From Aquamicrobium sp. (GTDB lineage: Bacteria > Pseudomonadota > Alphaproteobacteria > Rhizobiales > Rhizobiaceae): a DNA stretch of 64,000 bases. The notes under the pieces were generated by a model that was not told the DNA's origin, did no database searches, and saw nothing but the letters and a program-made list of their open reading frames with translations. Position 1 is the first letter of the stretch, and each line of letters starts with the position of its first letter. Location of the stretch: assembly GCF_023954335.1 (NCBI RefSeq), contig NZ_JAMLIE010000001.1, positions 744,001 through 808,000 of the forward strand, in the 5' to 3' direction. Of this stretch, positions 25,907-34,272 are shown piece by piece. The position numbers and the translations under genes were made by a program.

Positions 25907-26760
25907 ACGCACTGGAGCGGTCCATCATGACCATTGGGTGCCAAGATTGCGCTGGCATCACAAAGGTTGCCGAAGCCGGGCGGACAATCGAAACGCCCGC
26001 CGGTGCTGTGCAGATCATGCACAACGGAATCAAGGTAAGAGCAGGCGGCTATCACGGCGATTGGATGGCGCAGGTCATCCGTGCCCTGCAGGGGCATCAC
26101 GAACCGCAGGAAGAACTCGTCTTCCATCATATGCTCAAATATGTCCGGCACAATTCTCTTATCGTCGAGCTTGGTGCCTTCTGGGCCTACTATACACTAT
26201 GGTATCTGCATGAAATTCCGGGTGCGTCGGCGATATGTGTGGAGCCCGATCCGGCGAATCTCTCGGTAGGGCGTCAAAACGCCGCCCTGAACGAACTTGA
26301 AAGCCGGATCGAATTTCATCAGGCTTGGGTGGGCGGCCAGTATCTGGACCATCTTGAAATGCCGTGCGAATCGACCGGGGCAGTCCAAGGACTGCCCTGC
26401 CTGGACTTCGAAGCGATACTGCGGCTTGCCGGTGATCGCGTCATAGAAGTTTTGCATATGGACGTGCAGGGTCAGGAATTGCCGTTCGCCAAGACCATGC
26501 AGGCAGCTGCTGACGGCACTGTCCGGTTCGTCGTCATGTCGACCCATCACAGCAGTATTTCCGGCTCCACGACAACTCACACCGATTGTCTCGCGATATT
26601 GAACCAGGTGGGAGCGACCATACTGGCGCAGCACGATGTTCAGCAGTCTTACAGCGGGGACGGCCTGATCGTTGCAAGCTTCTTCCGCGAGGATGCGGGG
26701 ATCAGGCTTCCCCATATGTCGTTGAATGACGCCCGCTCCTCTCTTTTCCCTACGCGATGA
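25903..26760 (+). CDS. FkbM-family SAM-dependent methyltransferase
   Basis: A 285-residue protein starting at ATG 25903, overlapping the wzt stop. The SAM-binding core has LIVELGAFWAYYTLW at about 86-100, CVEPDPANLSVG at 112-123 and the FkbM acidic segment VLHMDVQGQELPFAKTM at about 182-198. FkbM proteins in surface polysaccharide operons O-methylate sugars. Position after wzt suggests methylation of the rhamnan, either along the chain or at its end. No membrane segments are visible. Confidence 0.88.
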   Translation: MNALERSIMTIGCQDCAGITKVAEAGRTIETPAGAVQIMHNGIKVRAGGYHGDWMAQVIRALQGHHEPQEELVFHHMLKYVRHNSLIVELGAFWAYYTLWYLHEIPGASAICVEPDPANLSVGRQNAALNELESRIEFHQAWVGGQYLDHLEMPCESTGAVQGLPCLDFEAILRLAGDRVIEVLHMDVQGQELPFAKTMQAAADGTVRFVVMSTHHSSISGSTTTHTDCLAILNQVGATILAQHDVQQSYSGDGLIVASFFREDAGIRLPHMSLNDARSSLFPTR

Positions 26761-28046
26761 TGTTTGTTTCCTACGCCCAGAATTTTGAGGACGTCATCTT
26801 GTGGCGTGCGCTGAGGCACGTTGAAGGCGGATTTTATATCGACGTCGGCGCCCAGGACCCGCTCACGGATTCGGTCAGCCGCGGGCTTTACGAGCAGGGC
26901 TGGCGTGGCGTGCATGTCGAGGCGAACGCCCATTACGCGGAGAAACTGCGTCAGGATCGGCCAGACGAAGAGGTCATAGAGGTCGCTGTCGATCGCGAGC
27001 CGGGCGAGATCGTGTTCTTCGAATTCGCCGACATGGGCTTGAGCACCGGGGATCCCGAGATCGCCCGCAGGCATGAGGGCGAAGGGCGTGAATGCAGGGA
27101 AGTGAAGGTCAAGAGCACATCCCTTGCCGCCATTCTCGACCGATACGCGGATCGCACTATCCACTGGCTCAAGATCGACGTTGAAGGCATGGAAGAAGCT
27201 GTCCTCGATGGCTGGCCTCCCTCCGGTGTGAGGCCTTGGATCGTGGTCATTGAAAGCACTCTACCCCTTACGCAGGAACCCTCCCACGATGAATGGGAGC
27301 CAAAGTTGCTCGCGCTCGGTTACGAGTTCGTCTATTTCGACGGATTGAACAGGTTTTATGTCAGCGAAGACCATCCCGATCTCAAGGATGCGTTCGGTGT
27401 CGGGCCCAACATTTTCGATGGGTTCAAGCTGGCAGGTTCGTCTGATTTCGTCCTTCAGGATACCGAGGCAGCAGTCGAACGCGATGTCCGTATTGCCCTC
27501 GAAGAACAATTCGCCGAGGTGCAGACGGCCCGGACAGATCTCGAGAACGACCTGGCCAGTGAACGGGAAAGGAGTGCCGCGCTCGAGCAGCAGGTGGTCG
27601 CGCAAGAGGAAATGGCTCTCGAACGGGAACAGCGCATCGCATTGGAGCAGCGGATTAACGCTCTCATGGTATCGCGTTCCTGGCGGATCACCGCCCCGGC
27701 ACGAAAAGCAGTGGAAACTGCGCGCTGGTTCAAGGGGGGCGTCCATGCCTGGCTAACGCTCAAGCCGGGCTCGCGTCCTCGCCGCACGGCGCGGCGGCTG
27801 GCGACCGGGCTTGCCCGTCGTATTCTCGCGCGCCCCCGACTTTCGCGTCAGGCCAGGCGAATCATTGGCGTCCTTCCGCTTTCAGTCGAAGCAAGATTGC
27901 GATCGCTGGTCATGGGGGGTGGAGCGACGACCTCGGCGCGGTCGAAGGTGGTCTTTTCTGGAACAGAGGCGTCGGAGCTTTCGTCGCGCGCCCGGGAGAT
28001 ACATGCGCTGATCCTTACGGGGCAAAACAATCGGAAGCCAAATTAA
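26757..28046 (+). CDS. FkbM methyltransferase with coiled coil and basic tail; possible chain terminator
   Basis: A 429-residue protein in three parts. Residues 1-200 are an FkbM methyltransferase (FYIDVGAQDPLTDSVS at 26-41, VHVEANAHY, IHWLKIDVEGMEEAVL at 135-150). Residues about 236-304 are a strongly predicted coiled coil rich in Glu, Arg, Ala and Gln. SRSWRITAPAR at 306-316 and a basic tail (337-368, many Arg) could bind membrane or the synthase. The layout recalls E. coli WbdD, where a terminating methyltransferase is joined to a coiled-coil ruler, although WbdD also has a kinase and this protein does not. It overlaps both neighbours and directly precedes the polymerising glycosyltransferase. 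The terminator role is inference. Confidence 0.85.
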   Translation: MMFVSYAQNFEDVILWRALRHVEGGFYIDVGAQDPLTDSVSRGLYEQGWRGVHVEANAHYAEKLRQDRPDEEVIEVAVDREPGEIVFFEFADMGLSTGDPEIARRHEGEGRECREVKVKSTSLAAILDRYADRTIHWLKIDVEGMEEAVLDGWPPSGVRPWIVVIESTLPLTQEPSHDEWEPKLLALGYEFVYFDGLNRFYVSEDHPDLKDAFGVGPNIFDGFKLAGSSDFVLQDTEAAVERDVRIALEEQFAEVQTARTDLENDLASERERSAALEQQVVAQEEMALEREQRIALEQRINALMVSRSWRITAPARKAVETARWFKGGVHAWLTLKPGSRPRRTARRLATGLARRILARPRLSRQARRIIGVLPLSVEARLRSLVMGGGATTSARSKVVFSGTEASELSSRAREIHALILTGQNNRKPN

Positions 28047-31000
28047 TGCGGATCGTGATCGATCTTCTGGGCGCGCAGTCCACAGGCAGTCGTAATCGGG
28101 GTATAGGTCGCTATTCAATGGCCCTTGCCAAAGCGATCTTGCGAAACCGGAATGCGCACGAGGTAATCATTGCCTTGAGCGATCTTTTTCCGGACACCAT
28201 CGATCCAATCATATCGGATCTTGAGGGCCTCCTACCGCGAAACAACATCCGCGTATGGGACGCATGTGGGCCGGTTACTCATATGGATTCAGAAAATAAC
28301 TGGCGTCGCAGCGCCGCCGAGCTGACACGCGAGGCGTTTCTGGCCAGCCTTGATCCCGATATCGTTCTCGTCAGCAGTCTGTTCGAAGGGTTCGGTGACG
28401 ACGCCGTCACCAGCATAGGCAAGGTAGAAAACGGGCCTTTGACAGCGACAGTCCTCTTCGATCTCATCCCATTTATCCACCGCCAGCCTTATCTGGAGAA
28501 TCCAGCGACCAAAGCATGGTACCTCGAAAAGATCGAGCATCTGCGCAGGGCTGATCTCTGGCTCGCCATTTCAGAATCGTCGGCGCGAGAAGGAATTGAG
28601 CATCTCCAGTTGCCCGAAAGCCGCTGCAAGGCGATCTCTACGGATGCAGATGCGCAATTCAGGCCGATCGAGATTTCGAAGTCACATGAGGATGAGTTGC
28701 GGGCACGGTACGGACTCGACCGCGCTTTCGTCATGTATACGGGCGGCATCGATCACAGAAAGAATATCGATGGGCTGATTGCGGCCTTTGCGAGCTTGCC
28801 CGCCGATGTGCGTGACAAGCACAGACTGGCGATCGTGTGCTCCGTGCCTCCGATCGAAAAGGAGCGGCTGGAAAATCTCGGCAGACAGGCCGGGCTGACG
28901 CATGGGGATTTGGTGATGACCGGCTTCGTTCCAGAAGACGATCTGATCGCCCTCTACAACCTTTGTACGCTCTTTGTGTTTCCGTCGTGGCACGAAGGGT
29001 TCGGCCTGCCGGCGCTCGAAGCAATGCGCTGTGGCGCACCGGTCATCGGCGCCAACACGTCCAGCATTCCCGAGGTTATCGGGCTCGACGAGGCACTGTT
29101 CGATCCTCGCTCCAAAGAGGCGATGACAGAGGCGCTGCACCGGGGATTGACCGATGCGGAGTACCGGCGAAAGCTGGTGGAACACGGCAAGATGCAGGCG
29201 AAACGGTTTTCATGGGACCGCAGCGCGCAAAAGGCGATCGCTGCAATGGAGGGCTTGGCCCGGAACGGGGTGGGACGGCAGCTGAAAGCCGCGCCCTCTA
29301 CACGTAGACGTCCGCGGCTGGCTTACGTATCACCCCTGCCGCCGGAGCGCAGCGGCATAGCCGACTATAGCGCCGAGCTTTTGCGCGCGCTCTCGAAACA
29401 CTACCAGATCGACGTAGTCGTGAGTCAAAAAGAGGTTTCCGATCCCTGGATCCGGAAGAATTGTCCGATCCGCACTTCTGAATGGCTTGCTGCAAATGCA
29501 GCATTGTATGATCGGATCCTCTATCATTTCGGAAATTCCGGCTTTCATGAGCATATGTTTGATCTGCTCAGGCAGGTGCCGGGAGTCGTGGTTCTGCATG
29601 ATTTCTTTCTTTCGGGCATTGCTGCGCATATGGAGGCCCTCCAGCTAGCGCCGGGTTTCTGGACACGAGAATTGTACGATGCGCATGGGTATGTGGCCCT
29701 TAAGGAGCGCTTTACTGCATCGGATACCGCCGACGTCGTCTGGGCTTATCCTTGCAGTCTCAACGTAATCCGCGGCAGTCTTGGGATGATCGCCCATTCT
29801 CCCAATACGCTACGTCTGGCGCGGCGCTGGTATGGAGACGATACGAATTGGGCAGTCATACCGCTTCTGCGCAATCCGGCAGCCGAGACGAATAAAAGCG
29901 CCGCACGCAAGGCACTAGGATTCGGGCCATCGGACTTTTTGGTCTGCACCTTCGGAATAATCGCTCCAACCAAGCAGAGTCTGCGCCTGCTCGAAGCCTG
30001 GCAGCGCTCATCTCTTGCGAGCGATCCAGGCTGTCACTTGATATTTGTCGGCGAGAACCACCCCGGCGCTTATGGAAAGGAGTTGAACACTGCGATCCGG
30101 AAGGCCGAAGGAGGTGAGAGAATCCATATCAGCGGCTGGGTCGATACCGAAGTCTTCAGGCGCTATCTTTCCGCTGCCGATATGGCGGTGCAATTGCGAA
30201 CCCTCTCCCGTGGCGAAACCTCAGCTGCGGTCCTCGATTGCATGAACTATGCCTTGCCGACAATCGTCAACGCCAATGGCAGCATGGCGGATTTGGCCGA
30301 TGAAGCTGTTTGGAAGCTCCCTGATGACTTTACCGATGCGGAGTTGGTCTCGGCATTGGAGGCGCTGTGGCAGGATCGGGAAAGAAGGGATCAGTTGGGC
30401 GGTGCAGCCCGGAAGATTATTCTGGATGAGCATGGTCCGAAAAGGTGCGCCGCGCAATATTACGAGGCCATTGAGCGCTTTTACGATCGCAAGGCTGGAA
30501 GTTGGCGGGCTCTTTCCTCCGCAATAGGCACCTTGCCTACCCCCGGCAATCAGGGGGACGTGATGGGTTTGGCCGACGCCCTCGCGCGCTCGTTTCCTGC
30601 ATGTCCCCGGCAAAAGCAAATATTGGTGGACATTTCTTCGCTTGTAGAATGCGACGTGGGCACAAGGATCCAGCGTGTCGTTCGTAATATATTGAGGCAA
30701 TGGCTGCATACGCCGCCCGAGGGCTACAGAATTGAACCCGTATACGCCACTCATACAACGAAATACCGTTATGCCCGGCGCTTTACACTCGGTTTTCTAG
30801 GTTGTGAAAATGACATACTGATTGACGAACCCATAGAATTTGGACCGGGTGATATTTTCCTGGGGCTTGATCTTCAGCCGCATGTTGTTCCGGCCCAAAG
30901 AAATTTCTATCAGGAGCTTCGGCGGTATGGCGTTCGGGTCGTCTTCGCGGTTTACGACCTCCTTTGCATTCACATGCCTCATCACTTTCTTCCCGGAGCG

Positions 31001-31849
31001 CATAGCAGTTTTTCTAGGTGGCTTGCAGTTGTTGCGGAGAATGACGGTGCCGTTTGTATCTCGCGGGCAGTGGCCGACGATCTGTTCGAATGGATGGACG
31101 AAAACGCGCCCCACAGGCAAGGACGGGTTTCCATAGACGCATTCCACCTTGGTGCAGATCTCGACGATTCGGCGGGGTCGACGGGCTTGCCGGAAGATGC
31201 TGGACAGGTTCTTGACCGTTTGGCGGCCGTGCCCAGCTTTCTCATGGTTGGAACGGTTGAGCCAAGGAAGGGGCATGCCCAGACGCTGGCTGCTTTTGAG
31301 ACGTTATGGGAGAAGGGGTTTGAAGCAAATCTCGTTATTTTGGGCAAAGCGGGATGGAGCACGGAAGCGCTCGCGGGGAAATTGCGTGGCCATCCGCTTC
31401 TCGGCAAACGTCTATTCTGGCTTGAGGGCGTATCTGACGAATTTCTCGAGCGCATCTACACCGCGTCCGATTGCCTGATCATGGCCTCCGAAGGCGAGGG
31501 CTTTGGCCTGCCGCTTATCGAAGCAGCCCGGCACCGGCTGCCTATCCTGGCCCGTGATCTCGCGGTTTTCCGGGAGATCGCAGGCGATCATGCCACCTAT
31601 TTCGAGGGGCTTGGGCCGGAGGACTTGGCCGAAGCCGTCAGAAACTGGCTCAATCTCTATCACGAGGATCGTCATCCGAGGTCCGAGGATATGCCTTGGA
31701 TAGGCTGGAAGGAAAGTGCGGCACAACTTATGGCTGCGATCGTGCGCGGGTCGATCAAGGAGCGACGCACGTTGGTGTTTCCAACCCGAACAAGACGGCG
31801 CCGCGCTGTTCGAGACGAGGGGTGCGGAGTGGCTGTTGTTGAGAAATGA
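28046..31849 (+). CDS. Three-domain GT4 glycosyltransferase (WbdA-like D-rhamnan synthase)
   Basis: A 1267-residue protein with three GT-B domains. Domain 1 (1 to about 415) starts MRIVIDLLGAQSTGSRNRGI and has the donor motif EGFGLPALEAMRCGAP near 317. Domain 2 (about 422-830) starts RLAYVSPLPPERSGIADYSA; its donor motif is altered (SRGETSAAVLDCMNYALP, near 720). Domain 3 (about 853-1240) starts ILVDISSLVECDVGTRIQRV and has EGEGFGLPLIEAARHRLP near 1148. Multi-domain GT4 enzymes of this type build homopolymeric mannan or D-rhamnan repeats, each domain making one linkage type. It is the last gene of the gmd operon; TAATG joins it to the previous gene. Domain 2 may be weak or have another role. 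Confidence 0.9.
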   Translation: MRIVIDLLGAQSTGSRNRGIGRYSMALAKAILRNRNAHEVIIALSDLFPDTIDPIISDLEGLLPRNNIRVWDACGPVTHMDSENNWRRSAAELTREAFLASLDPDIVLVSSLFEGFGDDAVTSIGKVENGPLTATVLFDLIPFIHRQPYLENPATKAWYLEKIEHLRRADLWLAISESSAREGIEHLQLPESRCKAISTDADAQFRPIEISKSHEDELRARYGLDRAFVMYTGGIDHRKNIDGLIAAFASLPADVRDKHRLAIVCSVPPIEKERLENLGRQAGLTHGDLVMTGFVPEDDLIALYNLCTLFVFPSWHEGFGLPALEAMRCGAPVIGANTSSIPEVIGLDEALFDPRSKEAMTEALHRGLTDAEYRRKLVEHGKMQAKRFSWDRSAQKAIAAMEGLARNGVGRQLKAAPSTRRRPRLAYVSPLPPERSGIADYSAELLRALSKHYQIDVVVSQKEVSDPWIRKNCPIRTSEWLAANAALYDRILYHFGNSGFHEHMFDLLRQVPGVVVLHDFFLSGIAAHMEALQLAPGFWTRELYDAHGYVALKERFTASDTADVVWAYPCSLNVIRGSLGMIAHSPNTLRLARRWYGDDTNWAVIPLLRNPAAETNKSAARKALGFGPSDFLVCTFGIIAPTKQSLRLLEAWQRSSLASDPGCHLIFVGENHPGAYGKELNTAIRKAEGGERIHISGWVDTEVFRRYLSAADMAVQLRTLSRGETSAAVLDCMNYALPTIVNANGSMADLADEAVWKLPDDFTDAELVSALEALWQDRERRDQLGGAARKIILDEHGPKRCAAQYYEAIERFYDRKAGSWRALSSAIGTLPTPGNQGDVMGLADALARSFPACPRQKQILVDISSLVECDVGTRIQRVVRNILRQWLHTPPEGYRIEPVYATHTTKYRYARRFTLGFLGCENDILIDEPIEFGPGDIFLGLDLQPHVVPAQRNFYQELRRYGVRVVFAVYDLLCIHMPHHFLPGAHSSFSRWLAVVAENDGAVCISRAVADDLFEWMDENAPHRQGRVSIDAFHLGADLDDSAGSTGLPEDAGQVLDRLAAVPSFLMVGTVEPRKGHAQTLAAFETLWEKGFEANLVILGKAGWSTEALAGKLRGHPLLGKRLFWLEGVSDEFLERIYTASDCLIMASEGEGFGLPLIEAARHRLPILARDLAVFREIAGDHATYFEGLGPEDLAEAVRNWLNLYHEDRHPRSEDMPWIGWKESAAQLMAAIVRGSIKERRTLVFPTRTRRRRAVRDEGCGVAVVEK

Positions 31850-32118
31850 CGCCCGTATCCCGAAGCAGACATAATGTGTGTGCCTGTCGTTCGCGCGACC
31901 TTGGCCGCCTTTATGTCCGGTGATGGCGAAAAACAACGGCCGGCTGGTTCCATCCCGCTTGGTCGATGAAAGCGTGGTGAGCCAGCCATGACTTCGGCAT
32001 CCATCAATCACGCCTGTAAACATCGACGAACGCTGGACAAAGGCACTCTCGCATTGTAGCGTATAAAAAAACGAACCTGGTTTCGTTAGATGAAACTGAG
32101 GTTGTGGGAGGAGAGCTC
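31850..32118 (+). promoter_or_regulatory. Control region of the first catabolic operon with putative IclR-type site
   Basis: This 269-bp gap joins the polysaccharide and catabolic regions. Its last 60 bp are AT-rich and hold CTGGTTTCGTTAGATGAAA (32077-32095), which contains the imperfect palindrome GTTTC-N7-GAAAC (32080-32096); AACGAA-N6-TTCGTT (32070-32087) overlaps it. The same 19-bp site, 13 of 19 identical, is at 45625-45643 in reverse orientation. TATAAA at 32062-32067 could be a -10 box, but no good -35 sits at the right distance. GGGAGGAG precedes ATG 32119. Positions 31850-32040 show no gene I can support. Confidence 0.55.
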
Positions 32119-34272
32119 ATGGGCCATTCCGCGCTTGACGGAATGATTGTCGTGGAGATCGGTGAACGCAGGGCGGTGGCGGCGTGCGGGCTTCTACTGG
32201 CGCAGGCCGGGGCTACGGTGATCGTGGTCGAGCCGGAAGATGCGGGAGATCGCAACAAATGGAAGAGCCGGCCGACCCTTTTGGCCGGCAAGCACAGTCT
32301 GTCGCTTTCCGCCGATGCCGTCGAGATCGATCGCGTCCTTCAGGCGGCGGATGTGCTCCTGTTTTCCTCCGATCTGGACCGTCCGGCACTCGCAGAACTG
32401 GCGGCAAGGTCGGGCGCCGATCAGATCGTCTGCGACATCACGAGCTTCGGCCCGGATGCGCCGGCGCAGAAGCGGGGGTGGCCGGAAAAGATCCTCCAGG
32501 CCTATAGCGGCGTTGCCGACATCACGGGACCGTCGGATGCCCCGCCTACGCCGAGCGATGTCCCGGTGCTGGAATTCCACGCCGGCATTTACGCTGCGGC
32601 GGGCGTGCTGGCGGCGTTGCGCGTCCGTGATCGCGACGGCGTCGTCCAGCGGCTCGACGTGTCGATCCATGAATGCGGCATCAACTCGCTGGCGACCTTC
32701 CTTCCACTTCACTACGGCGGCAAGAAGACCCAACGCGCCGGAAACCGGCATCCCATGGCTGCGCCCTGGAATGCCTATCACGCCCGGGACGGCTGGCTCC
32801 TGCTCTGCTCGGCCAAGGACGAGCACTGGATGAAGCTGTGCGATCTCATGGGCCGCCCCGAGCTTGCACGAGAGGGACCCTTGGTCAAGCTGGTCGACCG
32901 CGTCGACCAGGTGGATGAAGTCGATGCCGTGGTCAACCAATGGACCGGCAGCCACTCGGTGGATGAGTGTATCAGCGCCTTTTCGGCGGGGGACATTGCA
33001 TCGGGCCCGATCATCCCTGTCTCGCAGTTCGAAACCGATGCGAACATCGTCCATCGCCGGATGGCGCGCCGGGTTCAGGACCCTGCAACCGGACGCAGCG
33101 TACTGGTGGCGGGAACGCCGCTGAAGACCTCGCGCACGCCGGGCATCGAACCGGAAGCCGCCCCGCCGCGCGGCAACGCCGATTCCGGGCACGCCGAAGC
33201 ACGCCGCAAGATACCGTCGCCCGGGTCAGCGACACCGCGCCCTCCCTGCGAAGGCCTGCTGGTCCTTGAGATCGGCCAGTACACGACCGCGCCGCTCGCG
33301 GCGCGCCAGTTGTCATCGCTCGGTGCCGAAGTGCTCAAGATCGAGCCGCTGGCCGGGGAGGCGTCCCGCGCCTGGCCGCCGCATCAGGCGGGAACCGGCT
33401 ACTTCTTCGCCATGAGCAACAGCGGCAAGCGCAGCGTCAGCCTCGATCTGCGCGACCCGGCCGACAGGGAGCTGTTCACCGCGCTTGTCCGCAAGGCGGA
33501 CGTCCTCGTGGAGAATATGAAGCCGGGTTCCCTGACGAGGCTCGGCTTTTCGCCTTCCCGCCTCGAGGAATTGAACCCGCGGCTTGTCTATTGCGGCATA
33601 TCCGGCTTTGGCGCGGATTCACGCCATCCGGGGCGCCCGGCCTTCGACACCGTCGTCCAGGCTATGTCCGGTTTGATGGATCTGACGCGGGTGGAAGACA
33701 TCCCGGTAAAGCTCGGCATCTCGGCCGGCGACATCACCGGCGGCATTCTCGCGCTCTATGCCATCCTCGCGATGATCGCCGAACGGGAACGTTCCGGCCT
33801 CGGCCAGAGCATCGACCTCGCCATGCAGGATGCGGCCGTCTGGCTGACGCAAACTGCCTGGAACGGAGAGGGCCGCGATACCTGCGCGATCTTTCCCGTT
33901 TCCGATGGCTACATCGCTGCGGAGGCCGGGCGGGACGATGTAGAGGCGGCGCTTTCCGGCCTCGGCGATCTCGACCGCGCTGATGCGAGCATGCGCCTGC
34001 GTGCGGCCGGAATTCTCGCCGTTCCGGTGAGGTCCGTCGCCGAGGTGGCCGAGGACCCCGAAACCGGCAGCTCCGGCACGGTGGTGCGCCGAATGCGCGA
34101 CGGGCTGGAATGGCCCCTGCTCGGCAGCCCGATAAGGCTCTCCGCAACGGCCCCGACGGCCGCGCAGCCGATCGGCGCGCTTGGCGAGGGCCGCGCGAGA
34201 GCAGAGGAAATCGCCGTAGGAGGTCGCGAGCCCGAGCACGGCATAACCGGGAGGAGACAATCCGTTGGCTAG
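32119..34272 (+). CDS. Fused double family III CoA-transferase
   Basis: A 717-residue protein made of two CaiB/BaiF units. Unit 1 (about 1-355) begins LDGMIVVEIGERRAVAACGL; unit 2 (about 375-717) begins CEGLLVLEIGQYTTAPLAAR. Unit 2 has Asp538 in AGDITGG at the catalytic position. In unit 1 the aligned position, counted back from the VVQRLDVS segment, is Glu152 (VLEFHAGIY), so probably only unit 2 forms the acyl-aspartyl intermediate. Single family III enzymes are about 400 residues and work as interlocked dimers; a fusion would fix an asymmetric pair. Unit 2 is short at its C-terminus. The start at 32119 is preceded by GGGAGGAG. It heads the operon with PrpF and MaoC genes; the CoA acceptor is unknown. 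Confidence 0.87.
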   Translation: MGHSALDGMIVVEIGERRAVAACGLLLAQAGATVIVVEPEDAGDRNKWKSRPTLLAGKHSLSLSADAVEIDRVLQAADVLLFSSDLDRPALAELAARSGADQIVCDITSFGPDAPAQKRGWPEKILQAYSGVADITGPSDAPPTPSDVPVLEFHAGIYAAAGVLAALRVRDRDGVVQRLDVSIHECGINSLATFLPLHYGGKKTQRAGNRHPMAAPWNAYHARDGWLLLCSAKDEHWMKLCDLMGRPELAREGPLVKLVDRVDQVDEVDAVVNQWTGSHSVDECISAFSAGDIASGPIIPVSQFETDANIVHRRMARRVQDPATGRSVLVAGTPLKTSRTPGIEPEAAPPRGNADSGHAEARRKIPSPGSATPRPPCEGLLVLEIGQYTTAPLAARQLSSLGAEVLKIEPLAGEASRAWPPHQAGTGYFFAMSNSGKRSVSLDLRDPADRELFTALVRKADVLVENMKPGSLTRLGFSPSRLEELNPRLVYCGISGFGADSRHPGRPAFDTVVQAMSGLMDLTRVEDIPVKLGISAGDITGGILALYAILAMIAERERSGLGQSIDLAMQDAAVWLTQTAWNGEGRDTCAIFPVSDGYIAAEAGRDDVEAALSGLGDLDRADASMRLRAAGILAVPVRSVAEVAEDPETGSSGTVVRRMRDGLEWPLLGSPIRLSATAPTAAQPIGALGEGRARAEEIAVGGREPEHGITGRRQSVG

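Noticed and set aside
31412..32023. Leftward frame across the end of the large glycosyltransferase, suspected transposase
   Set aside because: The non-overlapping part has no transposase motif, and the rest is antisense to a clear gene.
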